Source of the DNA: Holophagales bacterium
Lineage (GTDB): Bacteria > Acidobacteriota > Thermoanaerobaculia > Multivoradales > JAGPDF01
Assembly (NCBI GenBank): GCA_016699405.1
Contig: CP064972.1
Coordinates: 62,001 to 126,000, forward strand
Direction: 5' to 3'
Length of the DNA stretch: 64,000 nt
The stretch's first letter is position 1, and each line of letters begins with the position of its first letter. The position numbers and the translations under genes are program-made. This document shows, piece by piece, positions 17,150-24,621 of the stretch. The notes below the pieces were generated by a model. That model was given only the letters and a program-made list of their open reading frames with translations. It ran no database searches and was not told the origin of the DNA.

Positions 17150-18121
17150 TCAAGCCGTGAGGCCGCAGGCCCGGCGGATCTCCTCCATGATGGCCTTCGC
17201 CTCAGCAGCCGCACGCTGACTGCCCGAGTGTAGAACCGATTCGACGAAGCCGAGATCGCGCAGGAGCTCCGCGCGGCGTAGCCGGGCCAGACGAAACGTG
17301 TCGAGGATGAGCCCGAGCAGCCGCTTCTTGAGCGCGCCATAGCCCTGGCCTCCCTCGGTGAAGAGTCGGCGAGTATCCGGCCATCCGTCGGGTGGGGTCA
17401 GAAGATGGAGGAGCGAGAAGAGCGGTCCCCGTGTCGGCTTGGGGGCGTCGAGGGGCGTCGAGTCGGTGACGATCGACATCACGGAGCGATGCAACTCGGC
17501 TTCCGGCGCGAAGGGCTCGATGACGTTGCCGTGAGACTTCGACATCTTGCGTCCGTCGATCCCGGGCACCAAGTCCGCTCCGGGTTGGAGAATCGGCTCG
17601 GGAAGACGTAGCAGGCTCTTGCCGTGCGCCTGGTTGAAGGCCAGAGCGAGGTCGCGCGTCATCTCGAGGTGCTGCGCCTGGTCTCGTCCTACCGGCACAC
17701 GTTCGGCACCGAGACTCAAGATGTCGGCCGCCATGAGCACCGGATAGGCGAACAGGCCGTGCGTCGGTGCCAAGCCACGCGCGACCTTGTCCTTGTAGGA
17801 GTGGCCGCGTCGCAGCAGCCCCATCGGAGTCACGGTGGACAGAATCCAGGCGAGCTCCGTGACCTGCGGCAGGCTCGACTGTCGGTAGACGGCCACGCGA
17901 GCCGGGTCGAGGCCGAGCGCGAGGTAGTCGATGGCGATCTCGAGGGTCTGCGAGCGCAGGAGTGCGCCATCACGTATCGTCGTCAGCGCATGGAGGTCGG
18001 CGATGAAGAAGAAGCAGTCGTGGGTGGGCTCGCTCTGGAGGTCGAGAAACTGACGAACGGCTCCCAGGTAGTTTCCCAGGTGCAGCCTCCCGGTGGGCTG
18101 GACGCCCGCGACGATGCGCAT
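17150..18121 (-). CDS. trpS: Tryptophanyl-tRNA synthetase
   Basis: 323 residues, the usual length. The class I signatures are present: HLGN (the HIGH motif) near residue 15 and KMSKS (GRKMSKSHGN) near 190, with the TrpRS-specific AGVQPTGRLHLGNYLG start and MAADIL segment. It charges tRNA-Trp. GGAGGAG precedes the ATG at 18121. It follows the flavoprotein gene by 89 bases on the same strand, so it may share the fdxA promoter. An auxiliary TrpRS was linked to NO biology in Deinococcus; whether this genome has a second copy cannot be seen here. Confidence 0.93.
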   Translation of the reverse strand: MRIVAGVQPTGRLHLGNYLGAVRQFLDLQSEPTHDCFFFIADLHALTTIRDGALLRSQTLEIAIDYLALGLDPARVAVYRQSSLPQVTELAWILSTVTPMGLLRRGHSYKDKVARGLAPTHGLFAYPVLMAADILSLGAERVPVGRDQAQHLEMTRDLALAFNQAHGKSLLRLPEPILQPGADLVPGIDGRKMSKSHGNVIEPFAPEAELHRSVMSIVTDSTPLDAPKPTRGPLFSLLHLLTPPDGWPDTRRLFTEGGQGYGALKKRLLGLILDTFRLARLRRAELLRDLGFVESVLHSGSQRAAAEAKAIMEEIRRACGLTA

Positions 18122-18210
18122 CGGGCTCCTCCGTCCAGGAGCGTGAGGTCCACCGCAGCCTGCGGCGTGCGTGGTGCCTGGCGGGCCGGGCCTTGCTGGC
18201 GCCGAAAGTG

Positions 18211-19389
18211 TCAACCCGGCAGGCGGCCGATGAGATTCGCCGTACGGAAGGGGCCAGGAGCTTCGATCAGAGACCGCGCCGCGTCGACCTGACCCCACGT
18301 GTTCCATAGCAGCACCCCGCGGACGCGCCCTTTCGCCAGGTAGTAGACGACGCCCTCGCGGAACGGCTCCTTCCAATCGGCGACGATCTCGTGTCGTGGG
18401 TCGAGCTCCCCGACGGCCTCGTAGCCGAGGTCGAACAGGTCGGAGTAGAAGAACGGCAGGTGATTGTACGGCGACTCGTCACCCGCCATGGCCCGTCCCG
18501 CGGCACGGCCCGTCGACAAGGCGTTGTCTTCATGCTCGACGCGAATGCGGTGCCCCAGCGCAGGTGAGGGAAAGCGCGCGGCGTCGCCCGCCGCGAAGAC
18601 TGCGGGATGGCTGGTTCTCAGCCGCTCGTCCACCACGATCCCGTCGTCGACCTCGAGCCCGGCCGAGGCCGCGAGGTCGGTCTCGGGGACGATTCCGAGT
18701 CCTGCAACGACGGCATCCACCTCTCGGTGGAGATTCTCGCCGGCTTCGAGCTCGTAATGCTCCCCCTTCTTGATCAAGTCGGTCACCTTCCGACCGGGGA
18801 GGACCTCGACGCCCTTCTCCCCGAAGTAGCTCACCAGGAACCGGGCGAGGTCGACGGGAAAGACGCGTGAGCCGATCCCCTCCTCGGGGAAGAGCATGGT
18901 CACCGACCGTCCTTGCGACGCCAGCGCTGAAGCTATCTCGGAGCCGATGAAGCCTCCACCAATCACCGCGAAACGGGCGCCGCGGTCGGCGAGCGCGCGC
19001 AAGCGGCGATAGTCCGCGAGGTTGCGAAAGTAGACGACCCCGTCGCCGCCGAACGGCAGGCGGCGGGGCCTCCCACCTGTCGCGAGGAGGAGCTTCTCGA
19101 ATCGGTAGGCTGTGCCCCGGTCGTCGAGCACCGTCTGGGCCGCAAGGTCGAGTGCCGTGACTCGGCGGCCGAGATGGAGCTCGACGCCAGAATGCTCGGT
19201 ACCGCGCCAGATTCCCTCGAGCGGTTCGTCCTTCCAGAGCCCCTTCGAGAGCGGCGGCCGGGCGTATGGGGGGTCCATTTCTGCTCCGATCAGGCCGATA
19301 GCACCTGAGTCGTCGAGCTCGCGAATACCACGTACGGCGGCGTCGGCTGTCATGCCACCGCCGACGATCAGGTAGGGGTAGTAAAGCAT
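18211..19389 (-). CDS. FAD-dependent pyridine nucleotide-disulfide family reductase
   Basis: 392 residues. Two dinucleotide folds are visible: VGGGMTADAAVRGI at the N-terminus for FAD and IGGGFIGSEIASAL near residue 145 for NAD(P)H. The motif PPYARPPLSKGLW and the VFAAGDAARF segment are typical of ferredoxin or rubredoxin reductases. It probably passes electrons between NAD(P)H and the ferredoxin encoded first in the same operon. NO-reductase partners such as NorW belong to the same family, so a role in nitrosative defence fits. It lacks obvious membrane segments and is expected in the cytoplasm. Confidence 0.85.
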   Translation of the reverse strand: MLYYPYLIVGGGMTADAAVRGIRELDDSGAIGLIGAEMDPPYARPPLSKGLWKDEPLEGIWRGTEHSGVELHLGRRVTALDLAAQTVLDDRGTAYRFEKLLLATGGRPRRLPFGGDGVVYFRNLADYRRLRALADRGARFAVIGGGFIGSEIASALASQGRSVTMLFPEEGIGSRVFPVDLARFLVSYFGEKGVEVLPGRKVTDLIKKGEHYELEAGENLHREVDAVVAGLGIVPETDLAASAGLEVDDGIVVDERLRTSHPAVFAAGDAARFPSPALGHRIRVEHEDNALSTGRAAGRAMAGDESPYNHLPFFYSDLFDLGYEAVGELDPRHEIVADWKEPFREGVVYYLAKGRVRGVLLWNTWGQVDAARSLIEAPGPFRTANLIGRLPG

Positions 19390-19407
19390 CGCCGTTCCTC
19401 CGTGTTC

Positions 19408-19935
19408 CTAGGCTGCTGGATCGCTTCGGTGCGTGAGTTCATCGTCGGGGCGCGGAGCGCCGCGTTCGGACTCCAGCGCCCGCACACGCAGTCGCAGCGC
19501 CTTCTCACGAGCGAAGCGCTCGGATACGTCGCGAACGATCGCGATGACCCACTCGACCGGTTGGCCAGGTCCGGGGAGCAGTTGGATCGAAAACTCGATG
19601 GACAACTGTCGGCCGTCCTTGTGGAGCGCAGGCACGGCGAGGAGCCGCCCGTCTCCGTACCGCGTGTGCCCGGAGCGCATCGTAACCGCCCAACCGGCCC
19701 AGTGCCGGCTTCGGAGCCGCTCCGGGATGACGAGGTCAAGCGAGGCGCCGATGGCCTCGTCGGCGCGATATCCGAAGAGACGCTCCGCCCCAACGTTCCA
19801 GAAGCGGAGGATGCCGAGCCGATCGCAAACGAGGATCGCCTCGGGCGTCCCAGCGAGGAGCCGATCACCGAGGTCCTCGCGGCTCAACGATTTCGGGCTT
19901 TGGGGTGAGCTCCGCTGCATTTCTTCCAAGTCCAT
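19408..19935 (-). CDS. Single PAS domain protein
   Basis: 175 residues from the ATG at 19935. One PAS domain spans about residues 25-140 (ILVCDRLGILRFWNVGAERLFGY, then LSIEFSIQLL and a final IVRDVSER). A short charged helix follows, but no kinase, cyclase or DNA-binding domain. It could sense a ligand or redox state and act through a partner. The ATG lies one base after the ferredoxin stop, and the flavoprotein follows after 18 bases, so all three are one operon. A stand-alone PAS in a ferredoxin/reductase operon is unusual. Confidence 0.8.
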   Translation of the reverse strand: MDLEEMQRSSPQSPKSLSREDLGDRLLAGTPEAILVCDRLGILRFWNVGAERLFGYRADEAIGASLDLVIPERLRSRHWAGWAVTMRSGHTRYGDGRLLAVPALHKDGRQLSIEFSIQLLPGPGQPVEWVIAIVRDVSERFAREKALRLRVRALESERGAPRPDDELTHRSDPAA

Positions 19936-19936
19936 C

Positions 19937-20191
19937 CTAGGGCGCCGTGAGGGTGAAGTGTTCGTAGTTGCGCGCGATGAAGTGGCGCCACTTTTCCGGC
20001 ACCTCCTCTTGTGGGTAGATGGCCTGTACCGGGCAAGCGTCGACACAGAGCCCGCAGTCGATGCACTCCTCCGGGTGGATGAAGAGCATCTCCCAGTCTT
20101 CGTCCTTGCCGTAGATGCAGTCGACCGGGCAGACGTCGACGCAGGCGGTGTCCTTCACGCCGATGCAGGGCTCGGTGATGATGTGGGGCAT
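19937..20191 (-). CDS. fdxA: 7Fe ferredoxin (3Fe-4S plus 4Fe-4S)
   Basis: 84 residues with C9, C17, C21, C25, C43, C46, C49 and C53. The C9-x7-C17-x3-C21-x3-C25 spacing matches the FdxA type seven-iron ferredoxins, and C43-x2-C-x2-C-x3-C53 is the standard 4Fe-4S run. It carries low-potential electrons in the cytoplasm. It is the first gene of the leftward operon fdxA, PAS, flavoprotein, probably trpS, about 50 bases downstream of one arm of promoter copy B. The likely reductase is the flavoprotein two genes on. Confidence 0.92.
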   Translation of the reverse strand: MPHIITEPCIGVKDTACVDVCPVDCIYGKDEDWEMLFIHPEECIDCGLCVDACPVQAIYPQEEVPEKWRHFIARNYEHFTLTAP

Positions 20192-20248
20192 CTCTCGCCT
20201 CCAGTCTCCGGGTTCAGCGCGGCGCTCGGCCTCCCCCGGCGAGTACGA

Positions 20249-20299
20249 AGCGTAGACTTGACGCTCCTAGTTGTCAAGTTTATACTCACGTTAAACATG
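20249..20299. promoter_or_regulatory. Bidirectional promoter module, copy B (fdxA / DUF6448)
   Basis: Rightward: TTGACG (20258-20263), 17-base gap, TATACT (20281-20286), 10 bases to an ATG at 20297. Leftward: TTGACA (complement of 20272-20277), 17-base gap, TACGCT (complement of 20249-20254), about 50 bases before fdxA. The palindrome CTTGAC-N10-GTCAAG spans 20257-20278 and TTGTCA-N21-TGACAA spans 20271-20303. It is the cleanest of the three copies and matches copy C most closely. Confidence 0.78.
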
Positions 20300-20350
20300 A
20301 CAAAGGCCCGAGAGCTCAGCCTGCGCAACGCTGCAATCAAGGAGATCGGT

Positions 20351-20995
20351 ATGAACCTCATCACCCCTAGACTTCGCTTTCCTTCACCTATGTGGCTCGC
20401 ATGCTTGATGTGGATCGCCCTCGTGTCGGTGCCGAGGATCACCCTCGCTCACTGCGACACCCTGGAAGGGCCCGTGGTGTCGGCGGCCCGAGAGGCGCTC
20501 GAGACGGGGAAGGTGGAACCCGTACTGCCTTGGGTCGAGCCGAGTCATGAACAGACGGTACGGGATGCTTTCGGACAGACGCTCGCCGTACGGGCTCTGA
20601 CCCCCGAAGCCCGCACGCTCGCGGACCGGTTCTTCTTCGAGACCGTGGTTCGCCTTCATCGAGAAGGCGAAGGCTTCCCGTACACCGGACTTGCGCCGGC
20701 GGGTACGCCGGTAGAACCGATCATCGCCATGGCGGACCGGGCGATCGACTCGGGTGCCACCGATGGGCTCGTTGAATCTCTGGAGGCCGCCCTTGCGAAC
20801 GGAGTGCGTCAGCGCCTTGCCACCGTCCGCGAGGCGAAGGTGCATGCGAGGGAGTCCGTGGCCGCGGGACGCGAGTACGTCGCGGCCTACGTCGAGTTCA
20901 CCCACTACGTCGAAGCGCTCGATGCGGCGGCCGTTGGCCATGGTGGCGGCCGCGAAGACTCCGGCGAGCCCGGAGACTCACACCTCCACGACTAG
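20351..20995 (+). CDS. DUF6448-like exported protein
   Basis: 214 residues with a signal peptide (hydrophobic run PMWLACLMWIALVSVPRITLAHC), followed by HCDTLEGPVVSAAREALETG and a His-rich end (GHGGGREDSGEPGDSHLHD) that could bind metal. The HCDT-GPV start resembles proteins I know as DUF6448; their function is unknown. I chose the ATG at 20351 because AAGGAG lies 7 bases upstream and a clean signal peptide follows. An in-frame ATG at 20297, 10 bases after the -10 box of promoter B, would add 18 residues before the signal. Its stop overlaps the convergent ligase stop. Confidence 0.75.
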   Translation: MNLITPRLRFPSPMWLACLMWIALVSVPRITLAHCDTLEGPVVSAAREALETGKVEPVLPWVEPSHEQTVRDAFGQTLAVRALTPEARTLADRFFFETVVRLHREGEGFPYTGLAPAGTPVEPIIAMADRAIDSGATDGLVESLEAALANGVRQRLATVREAKVHARESVAAGREYVAAYVEFTHYVEALDAAAVGHGGGREDSGEPGDSHLHD

Positions 20996-21654
20996 GGATG
21001 CCGGTCGCCGGACGCTCTGGCTACCGTTCGGACGACTTCGCGTTCGGTCACCACGATCGACATGGGGAGATCGTGCGCGGAGACTGGCAGCTCCTGGTAC
21101 AGCAGATCAGCCGGTGTCAGGCCGACGGCAAGAACCCGATGACGAGACAGAAACCGATCAAAGTAGCCGCTCCCGTGCCCGAGACGGTATCCGCGTCGGT
21201 CGAACGCGAGGCCGAGAACAAGTGCGACGTCGACTCTCTGAGCGATCTCCGAATCGACGAGCTCGTGAGTACCTCGAGGAGGTTGCATCAGCCCGAACGA
21301 CAACGTTCGAAGCTGGCACGGGTAGGGGTGGACGTGAAGCTGGCGATCTCGCGGTTCGGCTCTCGGAACGAACACGGACCTCCCGCTCTGGAGGAGTCGG
21401 TCGGTCAAATCCCAGGTATCGACCTCGGGACCGAAAGAGAGGCAGATGAGGACTCCCTCGGCTCCTTCGATCTCGGGAAGCTCGAGGACGGACTCGGCGA
21501 TGCGAGTCGATACGGCACGAAGCCGCGCGGACTCGACGGACTCCTGGTGCGCCCGCGCGACAGAGCGCAGTCGATTCTTCGCCAACGCGATCGCACCGCT
21601 CCGGCTCGCCGGTTCGGAAGCGTCATCGGGGAGCTCGGCCGCTGGTTTCTTCAC
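20992..21654 (-). CDS. 5-formyltetrahydrofolate cyclo-ligase
   Basis: 220 residues. The ATP-binding signature RRGYRLGHGSGYFDRFL near residue 165 and an N-terminal basic helix identify the MTHFS/YgfA family, which converts 5-formyl-THF to methenyl-THF with ATP. The start is a GTG at 21654 with no clear ribosome site, so the true start may lie a few codons inside. It converges on DUF6448 with overlapping stop codons (20992-20995). No link with the stress genes is evident apart from position. Confidence 0.85.
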   Translation of the reverse strand: MKKPAAELPDDASEPASRSGAIALAKNRLRSVARAHQESVESARLRAVSTRIAESVLELPEIEGAEGVLICLSFGPEVDTWDLTDRLLQSGRSVFVPRAEPRDRQLHVHPYPCQLRTLSFGLMQPPRGTHELVDSEIAQRVDVALVLGLAFDRRGYRLGHGSGYFDRFLSRHRVLAVGLTPADLLYQELPVSAHDLPMSIVVTEREVVRTVARASGDRHP

Positions 21655-21751
21655 GATCGTGCGATCTCCTCAGGCCGATCCTGCCACGAGGATGATGGCA
21701 GACCCAGCACCTGGCAATGCGGCCAGTGCCGACGATGAGAACGAGGAAGAC

Positions 21752-22189
21752 ATGAACATCGTAGACATTCTGACTCGCGAACACGACGACCTGCGAAGCG
21801 CCATGGCTCGTCTGGCCGGGAACGGCTCGCGCTGGCCTGAGGCCGAAGCATTCGCGCGGGCGCTCGAGCTGCACGCGCGGCTGGAGGACGACCTCCTGTT
21901 CGTCGAGCTGGAAGCGAAGCTGCCGACCGACAACGGTCCTCTTCCGGTGATGCGGGCCGAGCATGCGGAAATCGAGGACGGCCTGGCACGACTGGAGAGC
22001 CTGGAGGACACCGCCCCCGAATGGCGTCCACTTCTGACCCGGGTGCTCGGAGTCGCAAGGAGCCACTTCGAGAAGGAGGAGCGCGTTCTCTTCGCCTTCG
22101 CTTCCCACCAGATCGAAGCCTCGCGTCTCGAGGCGCTCGGCGAGCAATTTGAGAGGGCGAGGCACGCTGCCAAGTCCGCGTCGCAGTAG
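21752..22189 (+). CDS. Hemerythrin-like HHE protein
   Basis: 145 residues forming a four-helix bundle with the expected metal ligands (LTREHDDLRSAM, LHARLEDDLLFVEL, RAEHAEIEDGL, SHFEKEERVLFAF). Such cytoplasmic di-iron proteins bind O2, NO or peroxide. I chose the ATG at 21752 because GAGGAAG precedes it; an earlier in-frame ATG would add an acidic tail. It is a small relative of the di-iron domain in Ric at 5.1-5.8 kb and fits the nitrosative-stress theme. The 142 bases after it show nothing recognisable. Confidence 0.85.
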   Translation: MNIVDILTREHDDLRSAMARLAGNGSRWPEAEAFARALELHARLEDDLLFVELEAKLPTDNGPLPVMRAEHAEIEDGLARLESLEDTAPEWRPLLTRVLGVARSHFEKEERVLFAFASHQIEASRLEALGEQFERARHAAKSASQ

Positions 22190-22331
22190 GACAACCCGAT
22201 TGGAACGAACCGGGCGAACAGGCGCCTGGTCCAGCGATCCGGGGTGGACAGCAACTGAGGGGGCGATCGTCGAACGTTAGGTCGTCCGGTCTCCGCGCAG
22301 GACGTCTGCGGCGACCCCTTCGGAGCTCTTG

Positions 22332-23102
22332 TCAGGCCTCGGAGGGGCTCCTCAATGCCAGTTCGTGCAGCTCGAGGCGCTGCCTCATGTCCGGTTCCTG
22401 CTTGAGCCATTGGACGTTGAGGATTCCTCCCGGGAACGGTTGGCCGGTCTGCTGGAGCGCGACTTCACCGAGGCAGAGGCTCCAGCCTTCCAGCCAGGCA
22501 CTCAGCTCGTGCCTCTGTGGTTCGGAGCCTGCGAAGACCACGTACAGATCGATATCACTCCCCGGGCCTGCGTGACCGCGCGCCGTGCTGCCCCCTAGAA
22601 AAATCCGGGAGACACCGAAACGCGTCGGGTCCATCTGATCGGCGAGGGCGGCGGCGAAGCGCTCACGCCACGCCCAGTGGTTTCGCTTGGCGGCTGTCCG
22701 CTCGCCCAGGAGCTCGGTGTGCTTCCACTCTAGATACTCGCTCAAGCGCGACGCGATGCGACGCAGGAGCTCTTCTTCCTCGGCGAGGAAGGGCTTCTGA
22801 GAGCCCATCGCTTCCTCGCCGTGGTCGCTCACCGAGATCTGACCTACGGCGACGCCCCACAACGTGATCGCTTCCGAGAGCTGTCGACCGTCAGCGGAGA
22901 ATCCAGGTCCTACGTAGTGGCGCCCGAGGTAGACGATGCAGGCGCCGGTCGTGTCGGGGTTCTGCCAACCGGCCGGAATCTCGCGCACGACCCGGAGGAA
23001 GGCGTGACTTGGTGTCTGCCCACGATCCGAGACGACGGCATCGACTGCATAGAGGCACCGGAGCTCCTTGGCCCGCTCCTGTAGCGCCCGGATGTCTTTC
23101 AT
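22332..23102 (-). CDS. GAF-like sensor fused to nucleotidyltransferase
   Basis: 256 residues. The first 150 resemble a GAF-like sensory domain (LYAVDAVVSDRG, VVREIPAGWQNPD, ITLWGVAVGQISVS, EEELLRRIASRLSEYLEW). The C-terminal 100 hold the minimal nucleotidyltransferase signature FLGGSTARGHAGPGSDIDLY (GGS then D-x-D). Such enzymes transfer NMP groups to proteins, tRNA or small molecules. The sensor half resembles domains found beside PEP-synthase-like kinases. The start at 23102 is the ATG that opens the conserved part; the frame upstream enters a dispersed repeat. I cannot name its substrate. Confidence 0.7.
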   Translation of the reverse strand: MKDIRALQERAKELRCLYAVDAVVSDRGQTPSHAFLRVVREIPAGWQNPDTTGACIVYLGRHYVGPGFSADGRQLSEAITLWGVAVGQISVSDHGEEAMGSQKPFLAEEEELLRRIASRLSEYLEWKHTELLGERTAAKRNHWAWRERFAAALADQMDPTRFGVSRIFLGGSTARGHAGPGSDIDLYVVFAGSEPQRHELSAWLEGWSLCLGEVALQQTGQPFPGGILNVQWLKQEPDMRQRLELHELALRSPSEA

Positions 23103-23188
23103 CTTCGAGCCTCCTGACCTCGCCGAGAGGTCACGATACCTCGAGACTGGTCGCGGCCCTCGCGAGATGTTGGCGCGGGTGCGTCGTC

Positions 23189-23419
23189 GAATCCTCCGAC
23201 CACCTTGCGAGGCGATCGCTGCCGTCCGGCCCCAGGAAAGCGAGCGTTGGGCCAGGGAAGGGCCGCTGTCATGCCGCTCGCCGACGCTCCAGTGCGCCCT
23301 CACCCGGCCCGCGTGCGGGGCCCTCGCCTCCTCCGGGGAGTCGAGTTCGTCCACCACCCACCTTGGAGCGGTGTTGAGCCCTCCGTCAACAGGTCGCCGG
23401 TATCGCCCGAGGCCGAGTT
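23189..23419. repeat. Dispersed repeat, copy 1
   Basis: About 230 bases that match the stretch 29047-29283 with clear but imperfect identity (shared blocks include GCCGCTGTCA, GCCGCTCGCC, CTCCTCCGGGG and TCGTCCACCACCCACC). It fills most of the 333-base gap between the GAF-nucleotidyltransferase and the cupredoxin. The complement of both copies reads in a similar frame (GWVVDE-D-PEE-R, then AGRV, then VGER-DSG), so it may be a decayed coding piece or a structured element. I know no named family for it. Confidence 0.65.
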
Positions 23420-23435
23420 GTCGTGAGTGTGGCGC

Positions 23436-23789
23436 TTAGCGGACACGCAGTGTCGCCTTCATCGTGGGATGAATGGTGCAGAAGTATCGGAGCTCGCCGG
23501 AGGTCTCGACCGTGAGCACCCAGGATTCGTTGGCAGGGATTGCTCCAGAGTCGAAGCTTCCCTCGGAGTCGGTCGCGGTGTGCGGATAGAAGTCGCGATT
23601 GACCCAGACGACGGTGTCCCCGCGATCGACGGTGAGATCGTCCGGACGGAATGCGTTGCCTTCGATCGTCACCGTGTGACGGCGCGGCCCGGTCCGTTCC
23701 TCGGCGGCGACGGTGAGGCTCACTCCTACGAGGAGGAGCCCCGCCGCCGCGAGTACGAGCGCGAGCCGCCGGGCAGCGAGCGCGCTCAT
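23436..23789 (-). CDS. Exported cupredoxin (plastocyanin/amicyanin-like)
   Basis: 117 residues with a signal peptide (residues 1-29, ending TVAAEE) and a short beta-sandwich. Type-1 copper ligands are visible: H in YPHTATD, then C-T-I-H-P-T-M near the C-terminus. It probably carries electrons or copper in the periplasm. It lies 5 bases after the DUF4142 gene and is cotranscribed with it, divergent from the regulator at 24622. It is shorter than and distinct from the azurin at 4.6 kb. Confidence 0.85.
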   Translation of the reverse strand: MSALAARRLALVLAAAGLLLVGVSLTVAAEERTGPRRHTVTIEGNAFRPDDLTVDRGDTVVWVNRDFYPHTATDSEGSFDSGAIPANESWVLTVETSGELRYFCTIHPTMKATLRVR

Positions 23790-23794
23790 CTGCT

Positions 23795-24316
23795 TCAGCT
23801 CTTGGTGAGGGACTTCAGAAGCTGACGCGCGTGCGCGAGGTGAGCATCGAAGGCCGGCCTAACCTTGACCAAGAGCGACTTCAGCTCGCCGTTCGTCGCG
23901 CCCGGGATCAGTGTGCTGTCGATCGCCGCGATCACCTGCTCGTGGTAGGCGACCTCGTGCTCGACGTAGGCCGTGTCGAATGCGGTGCCCTCGAGCTTCC
24001 TGAGGCGCGCGAGGTGCTCGTCACCGGCCTGCTTGAGGCTGGTACTGGTCGGGCTCTCCATCGGCGTCACTCTGAGGCGCGTGACCAGCGCAGTCGCGGC
24101 CTCGTTGACTCCGGTATGGTCGGTGATCATCAGCCGCGCGAACTCGACGACCGCTGGGTTCCGAGAGAGCTCGACGGCGAGCTTGCCGGCGTCGACGTCG
24201 ACTTGGTTGGCGGTGACGACGATCGCCGCGATCTGGGCGTCGTCGATCTGGGCCGAGGCGGGGGCCACGGCGAGGAGCAGGGCAGTCGAGGCGGCGGCGA
24301 GGAGCGGGATCTTCAT
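23795..24316 (-). CDS. DUF4142 exported protein
   Basis: 173 residues with a signal peptide (MKIPLLAAASTALLLAVAPASA) and a helical, ferritin-like bundle (IAAIVVTANQVDVDAGKLA, VVEFARLMITDHTGVNEAA, HEVAYHEQVIAAID). This is the DUF4142 family, periplasmic proteins of unknown function often found in stress operons. GGAGGACC precedes the ATG at 24316. It leads a two-gene operon with the cupredoxin, and its upstream region carries two TTTTAGA boxes that may be operators of the divergent regulator. Confidence 0.88.
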   Translation of the reverse strand: MKIPLLAAASTALLLAVAPASAQIDDAQIAAIVVTANQVDVDAGKLAVELSRNPAVVEFARLMITDHTGVNEAATALVTRLRVTPMESPTSTSLKQAGDEHLARLRKLEGTAFDTAYVEHEVAYHEQVIAAIDSTLIPGATNGELKSLLVKVRPAFDAHLAHARQLLKSLTKS

Positions 24317-24360
24317 GGGTCCTCCTGGGGTTGGCTCAACGTCCGGGAGCGGGCGCCGGC

Positions 24361-24580
24361 GAGTTTCTAAAACTCACATGGGCGATTTTAGAGAGGGTTC
24401 CTATGGGATGTCAAGGGGTGGCGGGGGTCCCGATGTCCGCCGGCGCGAATCGAATGCTCAATTGGGCTGTCTGGGTTCGCGGGCGCTTCCGAAATCACCT
24501 CGAAGGCGATCGCCCGGGCTCTTGGGGCCTTGCTACCCGCGCCGGAATTGCTTTCTAGACGAGAGTGGGACTATTTTAGA
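24361..24580. promoter_or_regulatory. TTTTAGA operator candidates between DUF4142 and its regulator
   Basis: The 305-base divergent gap holds TTTTAGA three times: the complement of 24366-24372, 24386-24392 and 24574-24580. The first lies inside a perfect arm pair GAGTTT-N3-AAACTC (24361-24375). The A/T-rich boxes stand out in GC-rich DNA, two near the DUF4142 start and one about 40 bases before the regulator ATG. That placement fits repression of both directions by the regulator. The middle of the gap shows nothing else. Confidence 0.5.
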
Positions 24581-24621
24581 GGAGTCCGTCCCGGCGCTCC
24601 CGGCCGTGACCGAGAGTTTCC

